A DNA stretch of 64,000 nt from Paenibacillus sp. JNUCC-31 (GCF_014844075.1 NZ_CP062165.1:2790001-2854000); one strand, 5' to 3'; numbered from the stretch's first letter, positions 35,230 through 44,491 are shown. Program-made: numbers and translations. The notes: generated from the sequence alone by a model not told the origin.

Positions 35230-35723
35230 ATCTCTATGGTTATATCCCGGAATCAGTGAATGAAGGTACAGGCCTGCGTGCCGTGTTGTTCATCAGCGGA
35301 TGCCGCCACGCCTGTCCGGGCTGCTTCAGCCCCGATTCGTGGAGCTTTCGGGCTGGTGAGCCATTTACGGAGGAGCGACAGCAGCAGATATTGCATGAAG
35401 TGATCACTCATCCCTTGCTGGAAGGGATTACGTTATGCGGAGGTGACCCTTTTTTCTCTGCTGCGGAGTGTAGCTCCTGGGTTCGGCAGCTTCGGGCTGC
35501 ACGGCCTGATCTGACCGTATGGGCCTATACGGGATTTGTATATGAGGAACTGATTACAGACCCGGCACGGGCGGAGCTATCCCGGCTATGTGACGTCATT
35601 ATTGATGGACCTTATGTCGCAGCGGAGCGTGATGTGTCTTTACCCTTTCGCGGCAGCCGCAATCAACGGATTATAGATGTCGGGGCAACGCTGGCTGGCC
35701 AGACAATCGTTACAAGGCAGTAA
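35226..35723 (+). CDS. nrdG: Anaerobic RNR activating radical-SAM protein
   Basis: The protein has 165 residues from GTG 35226, which overlaps the nrdD stop (GTGA). The iron-sulfur motif CRHACPGC gives CxxxCxxC at residues 26, 30 and 33, and a GGDP motif (LCGGDPFF) binds S-adenosylmethionine. It installs the glycyl radical in NrdD. The two genes form a tight operon ended by the hairpin at 35722. Confidence 0.96.
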   Translation: MNLYGYIPESVNEGTGLRAVLFISGCRHACPGCFSPDSWSFRAGEPFTEERQQQILHEVITHPLLEGITLCGGDPFFSAAECSSWVRQLRAARPDLTVWAYTGFVYEELITDPARAELSRLCDVIIDGPYVAAERDVSLPFRGSRNQRIIDVGATLAGQTIVTRQ

Positions 35724-35751
35724 AGCCTCCGAGTACACTCGGAGGCTTTTT
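35722..35751 (+). terminator. Terminator of nrdDG
   Basis: AGCCTCCGAG / CTCGGAGGCT is a perfect stem with TTTTT following, directly after the nrdG stop. Confidence 0.93.
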
Positions 35752-35813
35752 CATCATTCCTTATTTCGTTCACTTATTCCAATCTGTTATTCCTCACTAA
35801 TCTCCTATCTAAC

Positions 35814-38633
35814 TTAACGAATCTCAAAATGGCTGACACGCACTCCTGCGGATAACACAAGGTATACATCCTGCTGACCTGATACCCCTTTAAGGTCTGT
35901 CCGAACCGTGGACCACTGTTGGGCTTCGCCCTGAACCAATTCCACGCGCCCTGCCAGCGTACCGTCGGATGCGCCCAACCGAACTTCCAATACTGCACCT
36001 GCCTGTTCTGCCGACACACGGGCTTCAAGTGAAGCTACACCACTGCCAAAATCGGCATCTTTGAAAGCAATCCATCCTTGTTCACCAATCACACGGACAG
36101 ATGTTCCGCCTTCTTTGCTCTCATCCAGATCCACACCGAGGTATGCGTCATAGTTCTCGGCACGCGTGGCTACACTCAGATTACGGGCAGGAATCGTCTC
36201 CCCTTGTACTGTAAGGTCTGCAACAAGCTGGATATCGGAGGAAGATTTGCCCACCATAACCGAATAAGTGCCGTTTTCGACGACATAACGATCACGGGTC
36301 ACATCCCAGATAGCCAGTTCTTGAACGGGCAGCTTGAAGCTGACTTTCACCGTAGCTCCAGCTTCAATATGAAGTCGACGGAAACCTTTTAACGTTTTGA
36401 GCGGGCGTTTTACACGGGACTGTCCAGCACGCACATACAATTGCACAACCTCATCACTGGCGATCGCTCCTGTATTGGTCACGTCCACATGCACAGTAAT
36501 GGTCTCATCCACGCCAGCTTGGGCCGGATTCAGCTCCAAATTGCTGTATTTGAACGATGCATACGTTAATCCATGTCCGAATGGATACAGTACTTCACCT
36601 TCAAAATACTGGTACGTACGTCCGGATTGAATGATATCGTAGTCTCTGATATCAGTCAGCTGATCTGCGGATTGCACCCACGTCATATTCAAACGGCCTG
36701 CCGGCGCATAATCGCCATACAATACATCAGCAACAGCATTCCCCAATTCTTGTCCTGCATGGGATGTATACAATACAGCCGGAATGTTCTCCTGCACCCA
36801 GTTGGACGTGAACGGGTAACTTCCCACGATAACTACAACGGTATTCGGATTCGCTGCATAAACGGCTTCAACCAGACGCTGCTGGGATTCAGCCAGATCC
36901 AGACTTGGACGGTCGATCTCTTCTTTACCATTTACAAGCGGATTGTTGCCGACAAATACAATCGCCGTTTCCGCTTCCTTCGCAGCCGCTACAGCTTCCT
37001 CCAATCCATTCACCACAATATCCTTTTTGAACATCTCCGTAGCACCGAATGATTTCAACTCTTCGGATACTGCGAAAGCATCATTTCCGCCATTGGGAGC
37101 CGTTACTGTTTTACCGTTCCAAGTGGTCAGCCCTACGTTTCCGTCCTCTTGTGGCAACAGATGAAATACTTCCTTTACAAACCAGCCGTATACTTCATCC
37201 GCTGATGCCGTAACCGTCTCTTCATCCGTCGTCAGATATTTACCGTTACTGTCTGCCTTGAGCGTGTAACTCCCGAAACCCCAGTCCGTCAACGTAAACG
37301 TCTCGGCATCTCCTGAAGCAATGACCGGTGATTTCTCCCCTTCACCCAAACCGACAACCTTTCCGCTTGCGACGGAAGTCAATGTAATACGGTCATTGCC
37401 ATCTTTGAATGCAACCTTGTCGCCGCCTACTTTGCTGCTGATCGCTTCAAGCGGGGATACACTGTACGGCATGGTACCTGCATACCAGTCACGGTAGACT
37501 GTTCCGCCAAGCTGACCAATAACAGCCACTTTACCGGATTTCGTTTTATCCAGCGGAAGCGTGCCATGATCATTTTTGAGCAAAACAACCTGTTCTCTCG
37601 CCGCTCTTAATGACAAGGCCTTTGCTTTCTCTGTCATCATCGCTTCTTCGCCAATGGAAGCGTATGGATTGCCTTCAGCCGGATCGAATTCCCCCAGACG
37701 GAAACGCACACGGAACGTATTGAACAACGCCAGATCGATGTCTTCCATCGTGAGTGTGCCTTGCTCCAGCCCTTCACGCAACGCCTGCTTCGACAGATCC
37801 GCATCATCGGTAATACTGTCAATACCTGCTTTGACAGACTCTACTGTACCTGGGGTGTGGGAATCATAATATTTATGATCGTTCTTGATCCCCATGACAT
37901 CCCCTGCGTCACTCACGATGAAGCCATCCATGCCCCATTCGCCCTTCACAATCTCGTTTACAAACGGATGAAGCAATGCTGGCGTACCGTTGATCGAGTT
38001 GTATGCGGTCATCATGGACTGCGCGCCGCCCTCTTTGAACGGTTTCTCAAATGCTTTCAGATAATATTCACGCATGTTGCGCGGATCAATGCTGGATGAA
38101 CCACTGCCGCGATCCACTTCATTATTGTTCGCAAGGAAATGTTTCAACGTGGCAACGGCCTTATAATACTTCGGATGGTCGCCCTGGATTCCCTTAACCA
38201 GCGCTGTAGTCAGCTCAGCTGTCAATTCCGGGTCTTCACCATAAGCTTCTTCGTTTCGCCCCCAACGCGGATCACGCTCCATATCCACTGTAGGTGCCCA
38301 CAGGGTGAGACCATTCACAGCCGGATTGCGCTTGTAAAATACACGTGCCTCATCTCCGATCACGGAGCCAATCTCTTTCATCAGGTCCGCATCCCATGTG
38401 CATGCCAGCCCTACCGGCTGCGGGAAAGAAGTGGCTTCACCAAGCCAGGCCAAGCCATGGGCTGCTTCTGTGCCGTGTTTATATGCCGCGATACCCAGGC
38501 GTTCTACTGCTGGTTGGTATTGCAGCATCGATTCGATTTTCTCATCTTCCGAAAGACGGGACACAAGGTCCTTTACACGTGTATCCAGTTCGAGCGTTGT
38601 ATCCTGGAAGGGATATTTCGTTTGGTTGGTCAT
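35814..38633 (-). CDS. GH3 family beta-glycosidase with inserted and C-terminal accessory domains
   Basis: The protein has 939 residues, with AAAGGAG before the ATG. The GH3 N-domain runs from about 15 to 330, with KHF, ERDPRWGRNEEAYGEDP and the nucleophile Asp242 in IVSDAGDV. The (alpha/beta)6 domain is split by an insert at about 410-520 that looks like a beta-trefoil (GSYTLKADSNGKYLTT). A fibronectin III-like domain (VTNTGAIASDEVVQLYVRAG) follows, then a CBM6-like C-terminal module (RAENYDAYLGV...). There is no signal peptide, so it is likely cytosolic, cleaving imported beta-glucosides or xylosides. Operator-like GAAATCGTTTT sites lie upstream. Confidence 0.92.
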   Translation of the reverse strand: MTNQTKYPFQDTTLELDTRVKDLVSRLSEDEKIESMLQYQPAVERLGIAAYKHGTEAAHGLAWLGEATSFPQPVGLACTWDADLMKEIGSVIGDEARVFYKRNPAVNGLTLWAPTVDMERDPRWGRNEEAYGEDPELTAELTTALVKGIQGDHPKYYKAVATLKHFLANNNEVDRGSGSSSIDPRNMREYYLKAFEKPFKEGGAQSMMTAYNSINGTPALLHPFVNEIVKGEWGMDGFIVSDAGDVMGIKNDHKYYDSHTPGTVESVKAGIDSITDDADLSKQALREGLEQGTLTMEDIDLALFNTFRVRFRLGEFDPAEGNPYASIGEEAMMTEKAKALSLRAAREQVVLLKNDHGTLPLDKTKSGKVAVIGQLGGTVYRDWYAGTMPYSVSPLEAISSKVGGDKVAFKDGNDRITLTSVASGKVVGLGEGEKSPVIASGDAETFTLTDWGFGSYTLKADSNGKYLTTDEETVTASADEVYGWFVKEVFHLLPQEDGNVGLTTWNGKTVTAPNGGNDAFAVSEELKSFGATEMFKKDIVVNGLEEAVAAAKEAETAIVFVGNNPLVNGKEEIDRPSLDLAESQQRLVEAVYAANPNTVVVIVGSYPFTSNWVQENIPAVLYTSHAGQELGNAVADVLYGDYAPAGRLNMTWVQSADQLTDIRDYDIIQSGRTYQYFEGEVLYPFGHGLTYASFKYSNLELNPAQAGVDETITVHVDVTNTGAIASDEVVQLYVRAGQSRVKRPLKTLKGFRRLHIEAGATVKVSFKLPVQELAIWDVTRDRYVVENGTYSVMVGKSSSDIQLVADLTVQGETIPARNLSVATRAENYDAYLGVDLDESKEGGTSVRVIGEQGWIAFKDADFGSGVASLEARVSAEQAGAVLEVRLGASDGTLAGRVELVQGEAQQWSTVRTDLKGVSGQQDVYLVLSAGVRVSHFEIR

Positions 38634-38802
38634 GATATGAAATCTCCTTTGGGCATTCTTGATTTATTTGTAATGATAGCGAATACATAATTGATACAAA
38701 AATGATGAATTAATCTGGATGTATTCGACTTCATAATTTGAAGATTTAACCTTTTGGAACAAGCATTTTGGCGTCTGTTGTTAACTCTTCTTTTCATTTC
38801 CT

Positions 38803-38813
38803 AAAACGATTTC
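38803..38813 (-). promoter_or_regulatory. GAAATCGTTTT site upstream of the GH3 gene
   Basis: AAAACGATTTC on the plus strand is the reverse complement of the GAAATCGTTTT core found at 30036-30046. It lies about 170 bases before the GH3 start. The region 38634-39006 is otherwise non-coding and holds the divergent promoters. Confidence 0.45.
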
Positions 38814-38897
38814 GGTAAATCTATCATATAGCATGTATGACCAAAAAAACAGGGGCGCTTTACAGAAAAATGTGAACTTTCCTCAGGAAAGTATACA

Positions 38898-38908
38898 GAA
38901 ATCGTTTT
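38898..38908 (+). promoter_or_regulatory. GAAATCGTTTT site upstream of the FAD/Rieske gene
   Basis: Same 11-mer as before the LacI-type gene, about 100 bases before the FAD oxidoreductase start and 265 before the GH3 start. It is a possible LacI/CcpA-class site. Confidence 0.45.
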
Positions 38909-39006
38909 TTTCTGGCACAGTGTGGTAATCATGGATAAGAGTACAATCGGGTGCGCTGAATAACAAACGAAATAATAAAAGAAAAGATGATCAAGGAGGA
39001 GAACGA

Positions 39007-40551
39007 ATGAGCGATAATCATCAGTCCACGTCAGGTCTGCCCCCCGTTCCTGTATCCCTGTGGCGGGCTACTCATGAATTTAATGCATTTCCTAAACTGG
39101 AGGAAGACATCTCTGCCGATGTTGCCATCATTGGTGCAGGAATAGCAGGTATTACAACCGCTTATTTACTGGCCCAGGCAGGCATGCGTGTGGTGATTCT
39201 TGAAGCCGGAAAAGTACTGGATGGCACAACCGGGCATACAACCGCCAAAGTATCCGCACAGCATGGTGTGATATTCGATGAATTAATGCACCACTTCGGA
39301 CAAGAACAGGCTCGCATGTATTATGAAGGTAATGCCACAGCCGCCAAGTGGATGCGCGATCTGGTGAAAGAGAAACAGATCGATTGCCAGTGGGCGGAGG
39401 AAGATGCCTACGTCTATATTCAATCCGAGGAGAATCTCAAGAAGCTGGAGGTTGAACTGACCGCCTATGACAAGCTCAATATTCCTGGTCAATGGGTCGA
39501 TCCGCTGCCTATCCCGGTCCCGTCCAGAGCAGGCATCAGGATGCCAGGTCAGGCTCGTTTTGATCCGCTGGCCTATCTGCACTACCTGCTTGATTCGGCG
39601 GTCCAGCAAGGTGTACGCATCTATGAACATACAACGGTGACCGATGTGGAAGAAGATGCTTCACTTCATGTGCGGACATATGGCAATGGTCCTTCCGTTA
39701 CAGCGGATCATGTCGTTGTTGCCTCCCATTTCCCGGTATATGACCCTGGATTCTATTTTACACGGCTGCACGCTGAGCGCTCCTATGCTGTTGTTGTGGA
39801 ACCTCAGAAGCCGTTTACTGGCGGGATGTACCTCTCGGATGATGAACCTTATCGTTCACTTCGCACCGTGATCCATGAAGGGAAGGAACACATCCTTTTC
39901 GGCGGCGAAAATCACAAAACAGGACAAGGCATATGCACGTTTGGTCACTATGAACATCTGGAGCGCTATGCGGCCGAAACATTTGGCATTCGCAACATTC
40001 CGTTTCGCTGGTCAGCCCAGGACCTGATTTCACTCGACAAGGTCCCTTACATTGGACCGATCACCGGACGACATGAACGTGTTTATGTAGCTACAGGCTT
40101 TGCCAAATGGGGCATGACCACAGGAACGATGGCTGGACATATTCTTACGGATCGAATTACCGGACGGGACAACTCTTACGCAGCTGTATTCGATCCTGCA
40201 AGGTTCAAGGCAGATCCTGGAGTGAAAAACTTCATCGTAGAGAATGCCAATGTAGCCAAGGAACTAATTTCCGGCAAAGTCGGCATTATTCACAAAAACG
40301 TTGGAGAACTCGGCAACGATGAAGGTTCTGTTGTTCGTCATGACGGTAAACGAGCCGGCGCTTACAAGGATCCGAGTGGCAAACTCTTTCTGGTGGACAC
40401 CACCTGCACCCACTTGGGCTGTGAAGTGGAATGGAATGAAGGAGAACGCTCCTGGGATTGTCCATGCCATGGCTCACGCTTCGACTACGCAGGCAAAGTC
40501 ATTGAAGGGCCTGCCGTTAAAGATCTTAAGGTACTTGAAGCACAGGAATAA
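39007..40551 (+). CDS. FAD-dependent oxidoreductase with C-terminal Rieske domain
   Basis: The protein has 514 residues, with AAGGAGGAG before the ATG. A DadA-like FAD domain starts ADVAIIGAGIAGITTAYLLAQAG (about 38-60) and ends near 400 with VYVATGFAKWGMT. A Rieske [2Fe-2S] domain fills about 425-514, with CTHLGC and CPCHGSRFD carrying both Cys-His pairs. This fusion is like YhfW of B. subtilis. It probably passes electrons from an amine or similar donor through FAD to the cluster. Donor and acceptor are unknown. It is monocistronic. Confidence 0.93.
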   Translation: MSDNHQSTSGLPPVPVSLWRATHEFNAFPKLEEDISADVAIIGAGIAGITTAYLLAQAGMRVVILEAGKVLDGTTGHTTAKVSAQHGVIFDELMHHFGQEQARMYYEGNATAAKWMRDLVKEKQIDCQWAEEDAYVYIQSEENLKKLEVELTAYDKLNIPGQWVDPLPIPVPSRAGIRMPGQARFDPLAYLHYLLDSAVQQGVRIYEHTTVTDVEEDASLHVRTYGNGPSVTADHVVVASHFPVYDPGFYFTRLHAERSYAVVVEPQKPFTGGMYLSDDEPYRSLRTVIHEGKEHILFGGENHKTGQGICTFGHYEHLERYAAETFGIRNIPFRWSAQDLISLDKVPYIGPITGRHERVYVATGFAKWGMTTGTMAGHILTDRITGRDNSYAAVFDPARFKADPGVKNFIVENANVAKELISGKVGIIHKNVGELGNDEGSVVRHDGKRAGAYKDPSGKLFLVDTTCTHLGCEVEWNEGERSWDCPCHGSRFDYAGKVIEGPAVKDLKVLEAQE

Positions 40552-40593
40552 ATTAAAGCAGGTACGCCCATTGTGGTAGATCTTCATCCCATA

Positions 40594-40643
40594 GACCCGG
40601 ATTGGAATCCGTCCTCAGACGGAAGTAACCGATCCGGGTTTTG
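40594..40643 (+). terminator. Terminator after the FAD/Rieske gene
   Basis: ACCCGGAT / ATCCGGGT forms the base, with an inner CCGTC/GACGG stem, followed by TTTT. Confidence 0.75.
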
Positions 40644-40788
40644 CGTATGCTGATCTATAGATGAAATAGCGAGTAAACGAAGATAACCCTTGTCAGCAAT
40701 ACATCGTGACACGGAACCATTTTTAAATCACTACCTTGCATTATACAGTACCGGATGCTATGATTAATTTACGACTACTGAACAATAC

Positions 40789-40798
40789 ACACTAGTGT
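40789..40798. promoter_or_regulatory. Palindrome upstream of the PadR gene
   Basis: ACACTAGTGT is a perfect 10-bp palindrome about 28 bases before the PadR-type start. It is in the right place to be an autoregulatory operator. Confidence 0.4.
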
Positions 40799-40826
40799 TT
40801 GGATAGAGCAACAAGGAGGAACCCAA

Positions 40827-41156
40827 GTGAATGTAAATATTCAATTTAAAAAAGGGGTGCTGGAGCTATGTGTCCTTGTTCTAATCAACCGCCAGGATCG
40901 TTACGGCTACGAACTGGCTCAGGCCGTATCCCAGCATATTGAAGTAGCAGAAGGCGCTCTATATCCCCTTTTGCGAAGATTGGTCAATGACGGCTATTGT
41001 ACGACTTACTTGCAGGAATCCAGTGAAGGCCCACCGCGTAAATATTACAAACTCTCTGTTACGGGTCGTGACTATATGCAGACGCTCACGAATGAATGGA
41101 ATAGCTTTGTGCGCAATGTCGCAAATCTTATAGAGGAAGGTACTTCCAATGAATAG
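40827..41156 (+). CDS. PadR family transcriptional regulator
   Basis: The product has 109 residues from GTG 40827, with AAGGAGG 7 bases upstream. The winged helix includes LELCVLVLINRQDRYGYELAQAVSQ, then EGALYPLLRRLVNDGYCTTYLQESSEGPPRKYYKLSVTGRDYM, the PadR hallmark. It overlaps the next gene by 8 bases. PadR proteins often repress a small operon of HAAS-domain membrane proteins, as here. The signal is probably envelope stress or an antibiotic, which is inference. Confidence 0.93.
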   Translation: MNVNIQFKKGVLELCVLVLINRQDRYGYELAQAVSQHIEVAEGALYPLLRRLVNDGYCTTYLQESSEGPPRKYYKLSVTGRDYMQTLTNEWNSFVRNVANLIEEGTSNE

Positions 41157-41742
41157 ACAACAATTCATGCAGGCAATGGAGGTTCATCTAAGACCGATGG
41201 ACCCGCAGGAACGGGCAGAACTGCTCGCTGATTATGATCAGCATTTTGAGATGGGATTGAGAGAAGGACGACTGGAAGAGGAGATTGCATGTGAACTGGG
41301 TCACCCCTCTGAGATTGCACGCGAAGCGCTTGGTGATCGTTATGATGCACAGACACCTGGATCAGACCCATTCTACGCACCAACGTATGGAGAAATGCGG
41401 CCACCAAAGAACAGTAACAGAGCGGCTCGAAACCTTTTCACCGGCATCGGACTGCTCTTTCTGAATTTGATTCTGGGAATTCCTCTTGGATTAACATTGT
41501 GGTCATTATGGCTTGTGATTGCCAGCCTGTCCTTGCTGGTATTAGCCCCTGTGGCCGCTGCAGTGGACTTCCTGTTTCTTAATCAATTTGATAAGGCAGA
41601 ACTGTTCGTTTCCATCGGGGCGTTGGGTGTGGGAATTCTATTCGCCATTGCAGCCAAAGAGGTATTCAAAGCGTTCAAGGTAACTACTCTCCAATATCTC
41701 AGATGGAATAAAAGGACGATGAAAGGAGATGTATCCGCATGA
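41149..41742 (+). CDS. HAAS domain (DUF1700) membrane protein
   Basis: The protein has 197 residues. The N-terminal helical HAAS domain shows ERAELLADYDQHFEMGLREGRLEEEIACELGHPSEIA. Three or four membrane helices follow from about residue 90. HAAS proteins are paired with PadR regulators and are thought to relay a membrane signal. The gene overlaps padR upstream and the DUF4097 gene downstream (ATGA), so all three are coupled. Confidence 0.9.
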   Translation: MNRQQFMQAMEVHLRPMDPQERAELLADYDQHFEMGLREGRLEEEIACELGHPSEIAREALGDRYDAQTPGSDPFYAPTYGEMRPPKNSNRAARNLFTGIGLLFLNLILGIPLGLTLWSLWLVIASLSLLVLAPVAAAVDFLFLNQFDKAELFVSIGALGVGILFAIAAKEVFKAFKVTTLQYLRWNKRTMKGDVSA

Positions 41743-42641
41743 GTACAAAAAAATGGATTGCCTTAGCAATAGTATGTATCGGCATAGGCTTGCTCGGAAC
41801 ATCCATATACGGGGTTCAGTTCGGAGACAAGCGGGAGGCGTACTCCAAACGATGGGATTTCAAAAATGATGAGTTACAAAACATAGTCATGCATGCTAAC
41901 TTTAGCGCGGATATTGACTTTGTAGTTAGCCCGGACTCCGATGGTTATATCGAAGTGGATGGCAAATGGGACCCGGCCGTGGTTAAAAGCTTTGAACAGG
42001 CAACCTTCTCCGATGGTACATTCAAGCTGTCCCAGCCGAAACGTGCGCAATTGCAATTTTTCACTCTTTATTGGAATGACAGAGACTCCAAAATAACGGT
42101 TGCCCTGCCTGAGGGGCATCAGCTGAAAGAGGTCAAATTGGAATCCTCCTCAAGTGAATGGAATCTGACAGGTCTGAAAGCCGATCTGCTGGAGTTGAAC
42201 AGTACCTCTGGTGCTGTTCAACTCGAGAACATCACCGTGCCGGCCATTCAACTGGAATTGACCTCAGGTGATATTAAAGCCTCAGCCATTGCAGGAGATA
42301 TGGAAGTAAAACAAACATCGGGAAGTTTCAGGCTGGATGGACTTAACGGAAAGGTGACCAGTCATATCCAGTCGGGCGATACAAAGATCACGCAATTAAA
42401 CGGTGCAGCAAACGTTGAGTTTACTTCCGGAAGTGTGAAGATTGAGCAAGCTTCCTCCGGTCCGATCGATGTATCGGGACATTCAGGAGACATTTTCATA
42501 GAGGCGGCAGCCGATTTTGACGGAATATTTGACGCACGGACCACTTCCGGTGATGTGAATGTACCTGAATCCCCAATGGTGAGCCGTGAAGTCATCAAAG
42601 CTCGTTCTACGTCAGGCAGCATTAAGATCAAGCAGCAATGA
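41739..42641 (+). CDS. DUF4097 beta-strand repeat protein
   Basis: The protein has 300 residues. One N-terminal membrane helix (WIALAIVCIGIGLLGTSIYGV) is followed by a long right-handed beta solenoid. It shows repeated TSG-type turns (NSTSGAVQLENI, ELTSGDIKAS, KQTSGSFRLDG, EFTSGSVKIE, TTSGDVNVPE, STSGSIKIKQ). Its place at the end of a PadR/HAAS operon is the usual one, and it probably lies outside the membrane. The function is unknown. Confidence 0.9.
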   Translation: MSTKKWIALAIVCIGIGLLGTSIYGVQFGDKREAYSKRWDFKNDELQNIVMHANFSADIDFVVSPDSDGYIEVDGKWDPAVVKSFEQATFSDGTFKLSQPKRAQLQFFTLYWNDRDSKITVALPEGHQLKEVKLESSSSEWNLTGLKADLLELNSTSGAVQLENITVPAIQLELTSGDIKASAIAGDMEVKQTSGSFRLDGLNGKVTSHIQSGDTKITQLNGAANVEFTSGSVKIEQASSGPIDVSGHSGDIFIEAAADFDGIFDARTTSGDVNVPESPMVSREVIKARSTSGSIKIKQQ

Positions 42642-42715
42642 TGAAGCAAATATCCGAACTGTGGGTAATATAGTATAATTAAATGCCAGTCCATTTTGAA
42701 GGAGGAATTACCCAC

Positions 42716-43435
42716 ATGGAACTTAAAAATAAAACGGCTGTCATCACTGGCGCCGGTAAAGGTATCGGACGTGCCATTGCTCAAGCACTTGCCAAAGAAG
42801 GTGTACATCTCGGACTTATCGCTCGGACGGCCTCCGATCTGGAGACTCTCCAGCAATCGCTGAGCCAGGAATATGGTGTAAAAGTAACCAGTGCCATTGC
42901 GGATATTTCGGATCGTACCCAGGCTGAAGCAGCCGTGGCTGCCATCGAGATGGAGCTTGGTGCAGTGGATATTCTGATCAATAACGCAGGAATTGCAAGC
43001 TTCGGCACACTGCTGGACATGGACCCGGAAGAATGGGAACGCATCCTGCATGTCAATGTCATGGGTACATACTACGTAACACGTGCCGTGCTGCCAAGCA
43101 TGATTAAGGAAAGCAGCGGTAGCATTATCAATATCGCCTCCACGGCAGGCGAGCGTGGATTCGCTACAGGTTCAGCTTACTGTGCTTCCAAATTCGCCCT
43201 GCTCGGCATGACCGAATCCCTGATGCAGGAAGTGCGTAAATCCAATATTCGGGTCACTGCGTTAACGCCAAGTACAGTGAACACAGAATTGGCAACCAAT
43301 GCCGGGCTCAAAATTGGCGACGAAGACCGGATGATGCAAGCGGAAGACGTAGCTGAACTGGCTTTGGCAACGCTCAAACTCTCGGATCGTGTATTTGTCA
43401 AAGCCGCAGGCATCTGGACTACTAATCCACAGTAA
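42716..43435 (+). CDS. Short-chain dehydrogenase, 3-ketoacyl-ACP reductase-like
   Basis: The protein has 239 residues from ATG 42716, with GAAGGAGG 10 bases upstream. An in-frame ATG at 42683 lacks a site. Cofactor loop TGAGKGIGRAIA, NNAGIASFG, Ser in NIASTAGERG and YCASK (YxxxK) are present. The family is FabG-like, but a stand-alone gene of this kind usually reduces a non-fatty-acid ketone. It is followed by a terminator at 43486. Confidence 0.92.
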   Translation: MELKNKTAVITGAGKGIGRAIAQALAKEGVHLGLIARTASDLETLQQSLSQEYGVKVTSAIADISDRTQAEAAVAAIEMELGAVDILINNAGIASFGTLLDMDPEEWERILHVNVMGTYYVTRAVLPSMIKESSGSIINIASTAGERGFATGSAYCASKFALLGMTESLMQEVRKSNIRVTALTPSTVNTELATNAGLKIGDEDRMMQAEDVAELALATLKLSDRVFVKAAGIWTTNPQ

Positions 43436-43485
43436 TCAGGACTAGTCGGACAGGAGACTGTATCAATTAAATTCGTAAGAAATAA

Positions 43486-43540
43486 TAAAAGGGCTGTTCC
43501 CATCGTTTAGTTTCATAACTTTGGGAACCGTCCTTTTATT
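43486..43540. terminator. Convergent terminator
   Basis: AAAAGGGCTGTTCCCA pairs imperfectly with TGGGAACCGTCCTTTT, flanked by A/T runs, between converging genes. Confidence 0.7.
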
Positions 43541-44084
43541 TATTCCATAAACGATCCAAGTCCAGTTCCTTGGACACAGCAATCAGTACCACTGCTGTCT
43601 CCTCGCCAATATTGGTCACTTCGTGGGGAACGATGGCATTCCAGCTGAACGAATCTCCAGCTTCCAGAATCTCTGCATCCTCACACTGTTCAGCGCGAAT
43701 CCTGCCTTGCAGAACCAGATGACTCTCTTCTCCGGCATGCTTGTTTTCCCCCGTTGATGCGCCTGGCGGCAGTTCCACAATGGACATCCGCATGGCGCCT
43801 TTTGCCGTTAGATGCTGTACCTTGATCTGCCCGCTTCCGGCAGTTGTCTCCTTGCGCTCATCCTTGCGCACCACGTTCATTCGCTGCTCCGGTGACAGCA
43901 GCAAGTACGGCAGTGGCACTTCCAGATAATCTGCGATACTTTCGAGCGTGGCAATGGAAGGTGATGTTTTATTATTTTCCACGTTGCTGATAAACCCTTT
44001 GGACAGCCCCGTACCCTCGCACATTTGCATGATGGTAATCTGTTTCTGTTTCCGGATCGTACGAATGGCTAGGCCAATATCCAT
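43536..44084 (-). CDS. XRE-family regulator with cupin domain
   Basis: The protein has 182 residues, with GGGGAGGG before the ATG. An XRE helix-turn-helix lies at about 6-60 (ITIMQMCEGTGLSKGFISNVENNKTSPSIATLESIADYL). A C-terminal cupin at about 110-178 (GENKHAGEESHLVLQGRI) probably binds a small ligand. Regulators of this type control amine, amino-acid or sugar metabolism. The target is not evident. The glyoxalase-like gene lies 41 bases upstream on the same strand. Confidence 0.92.
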   Translation of the reverse strand: MDIGLAIRTIRKQKQITIMQMCEGTGLSKGFISNVENNKTSPSIATLESIADYLEVPLPYLLLSPEQRMNVVRKDERKETTAGSGQIKVQHLTAKGAMRMSIVELPPGASTGENKHAGEESHLVLQGRIRAEQCEDAEILEAGDSFSWNAIVPHEVTNIGEETAVVLIAVSKELDLDRLWNK

Positions 44085-44125
44085 GTTTGCAACCCTCCCC
44101 TTTGATCTATATATCCATACCCAAC

Positions 44126-44491
44126 CTATCCTGCGTTAGGTTCATAAAAAACAATCCGGTTGCCAAACGGGTCAATGACTGTCATTTCCCTTAGATTCCA
44201 CGGCGTGTCCGTAATGCCCGGTCTGGAATGCTTGTACTTTTTCGCATTGAGTGCCTCACATAATGCATCGAGCGAGTCCGTTTCTATTCGCAATGCCGCT
44301 CCAGGTGTACAATCGCCATGATGTTCGGATAGATGCAATACAAGGGAATCCAGGGATATCTGCATATATAGCGGCAAGTCTGTCTCAAACCGATGTTCCC
44401 AATCCAATCGGAAACCCAGGTATTCCAGGTAGAACTCTTTCGCCTTTTCTTCATCAAATATCCTCAAAATAGGCACGATTCCTCTGATCAT
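44126..44491 (-). CDS. Glyoxalase/bleomycin resistance-like protein
   Basis: The product has 121 residues from ATG 44491, with AAGGA 10 bases upstream. The GTG at 44500 touches that site. The VOC fold is visible in IVPILRIFDEEKAKEFYLEYLGFRLDWEH and the closing EMTVIDPFGNRIVFYE. It may be a glyoxalase I-like enzyme or a drug-binding protein. The specificity cannot be read. It is possibly cotranscribed with the XRE/cupin gene. Confidence 0.85.
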   Translation of the reverse strand: MIRGIVPILRIFDEEKAKEFYLEYLGFRLDWEHRFETDLPLYMQISLDSLVLHLSEHHGDCTPGAALRIETDSLDALCEALNAKKYKHSRPGITDTPWNLREMTVIDPFGNRIVFYEPNAG

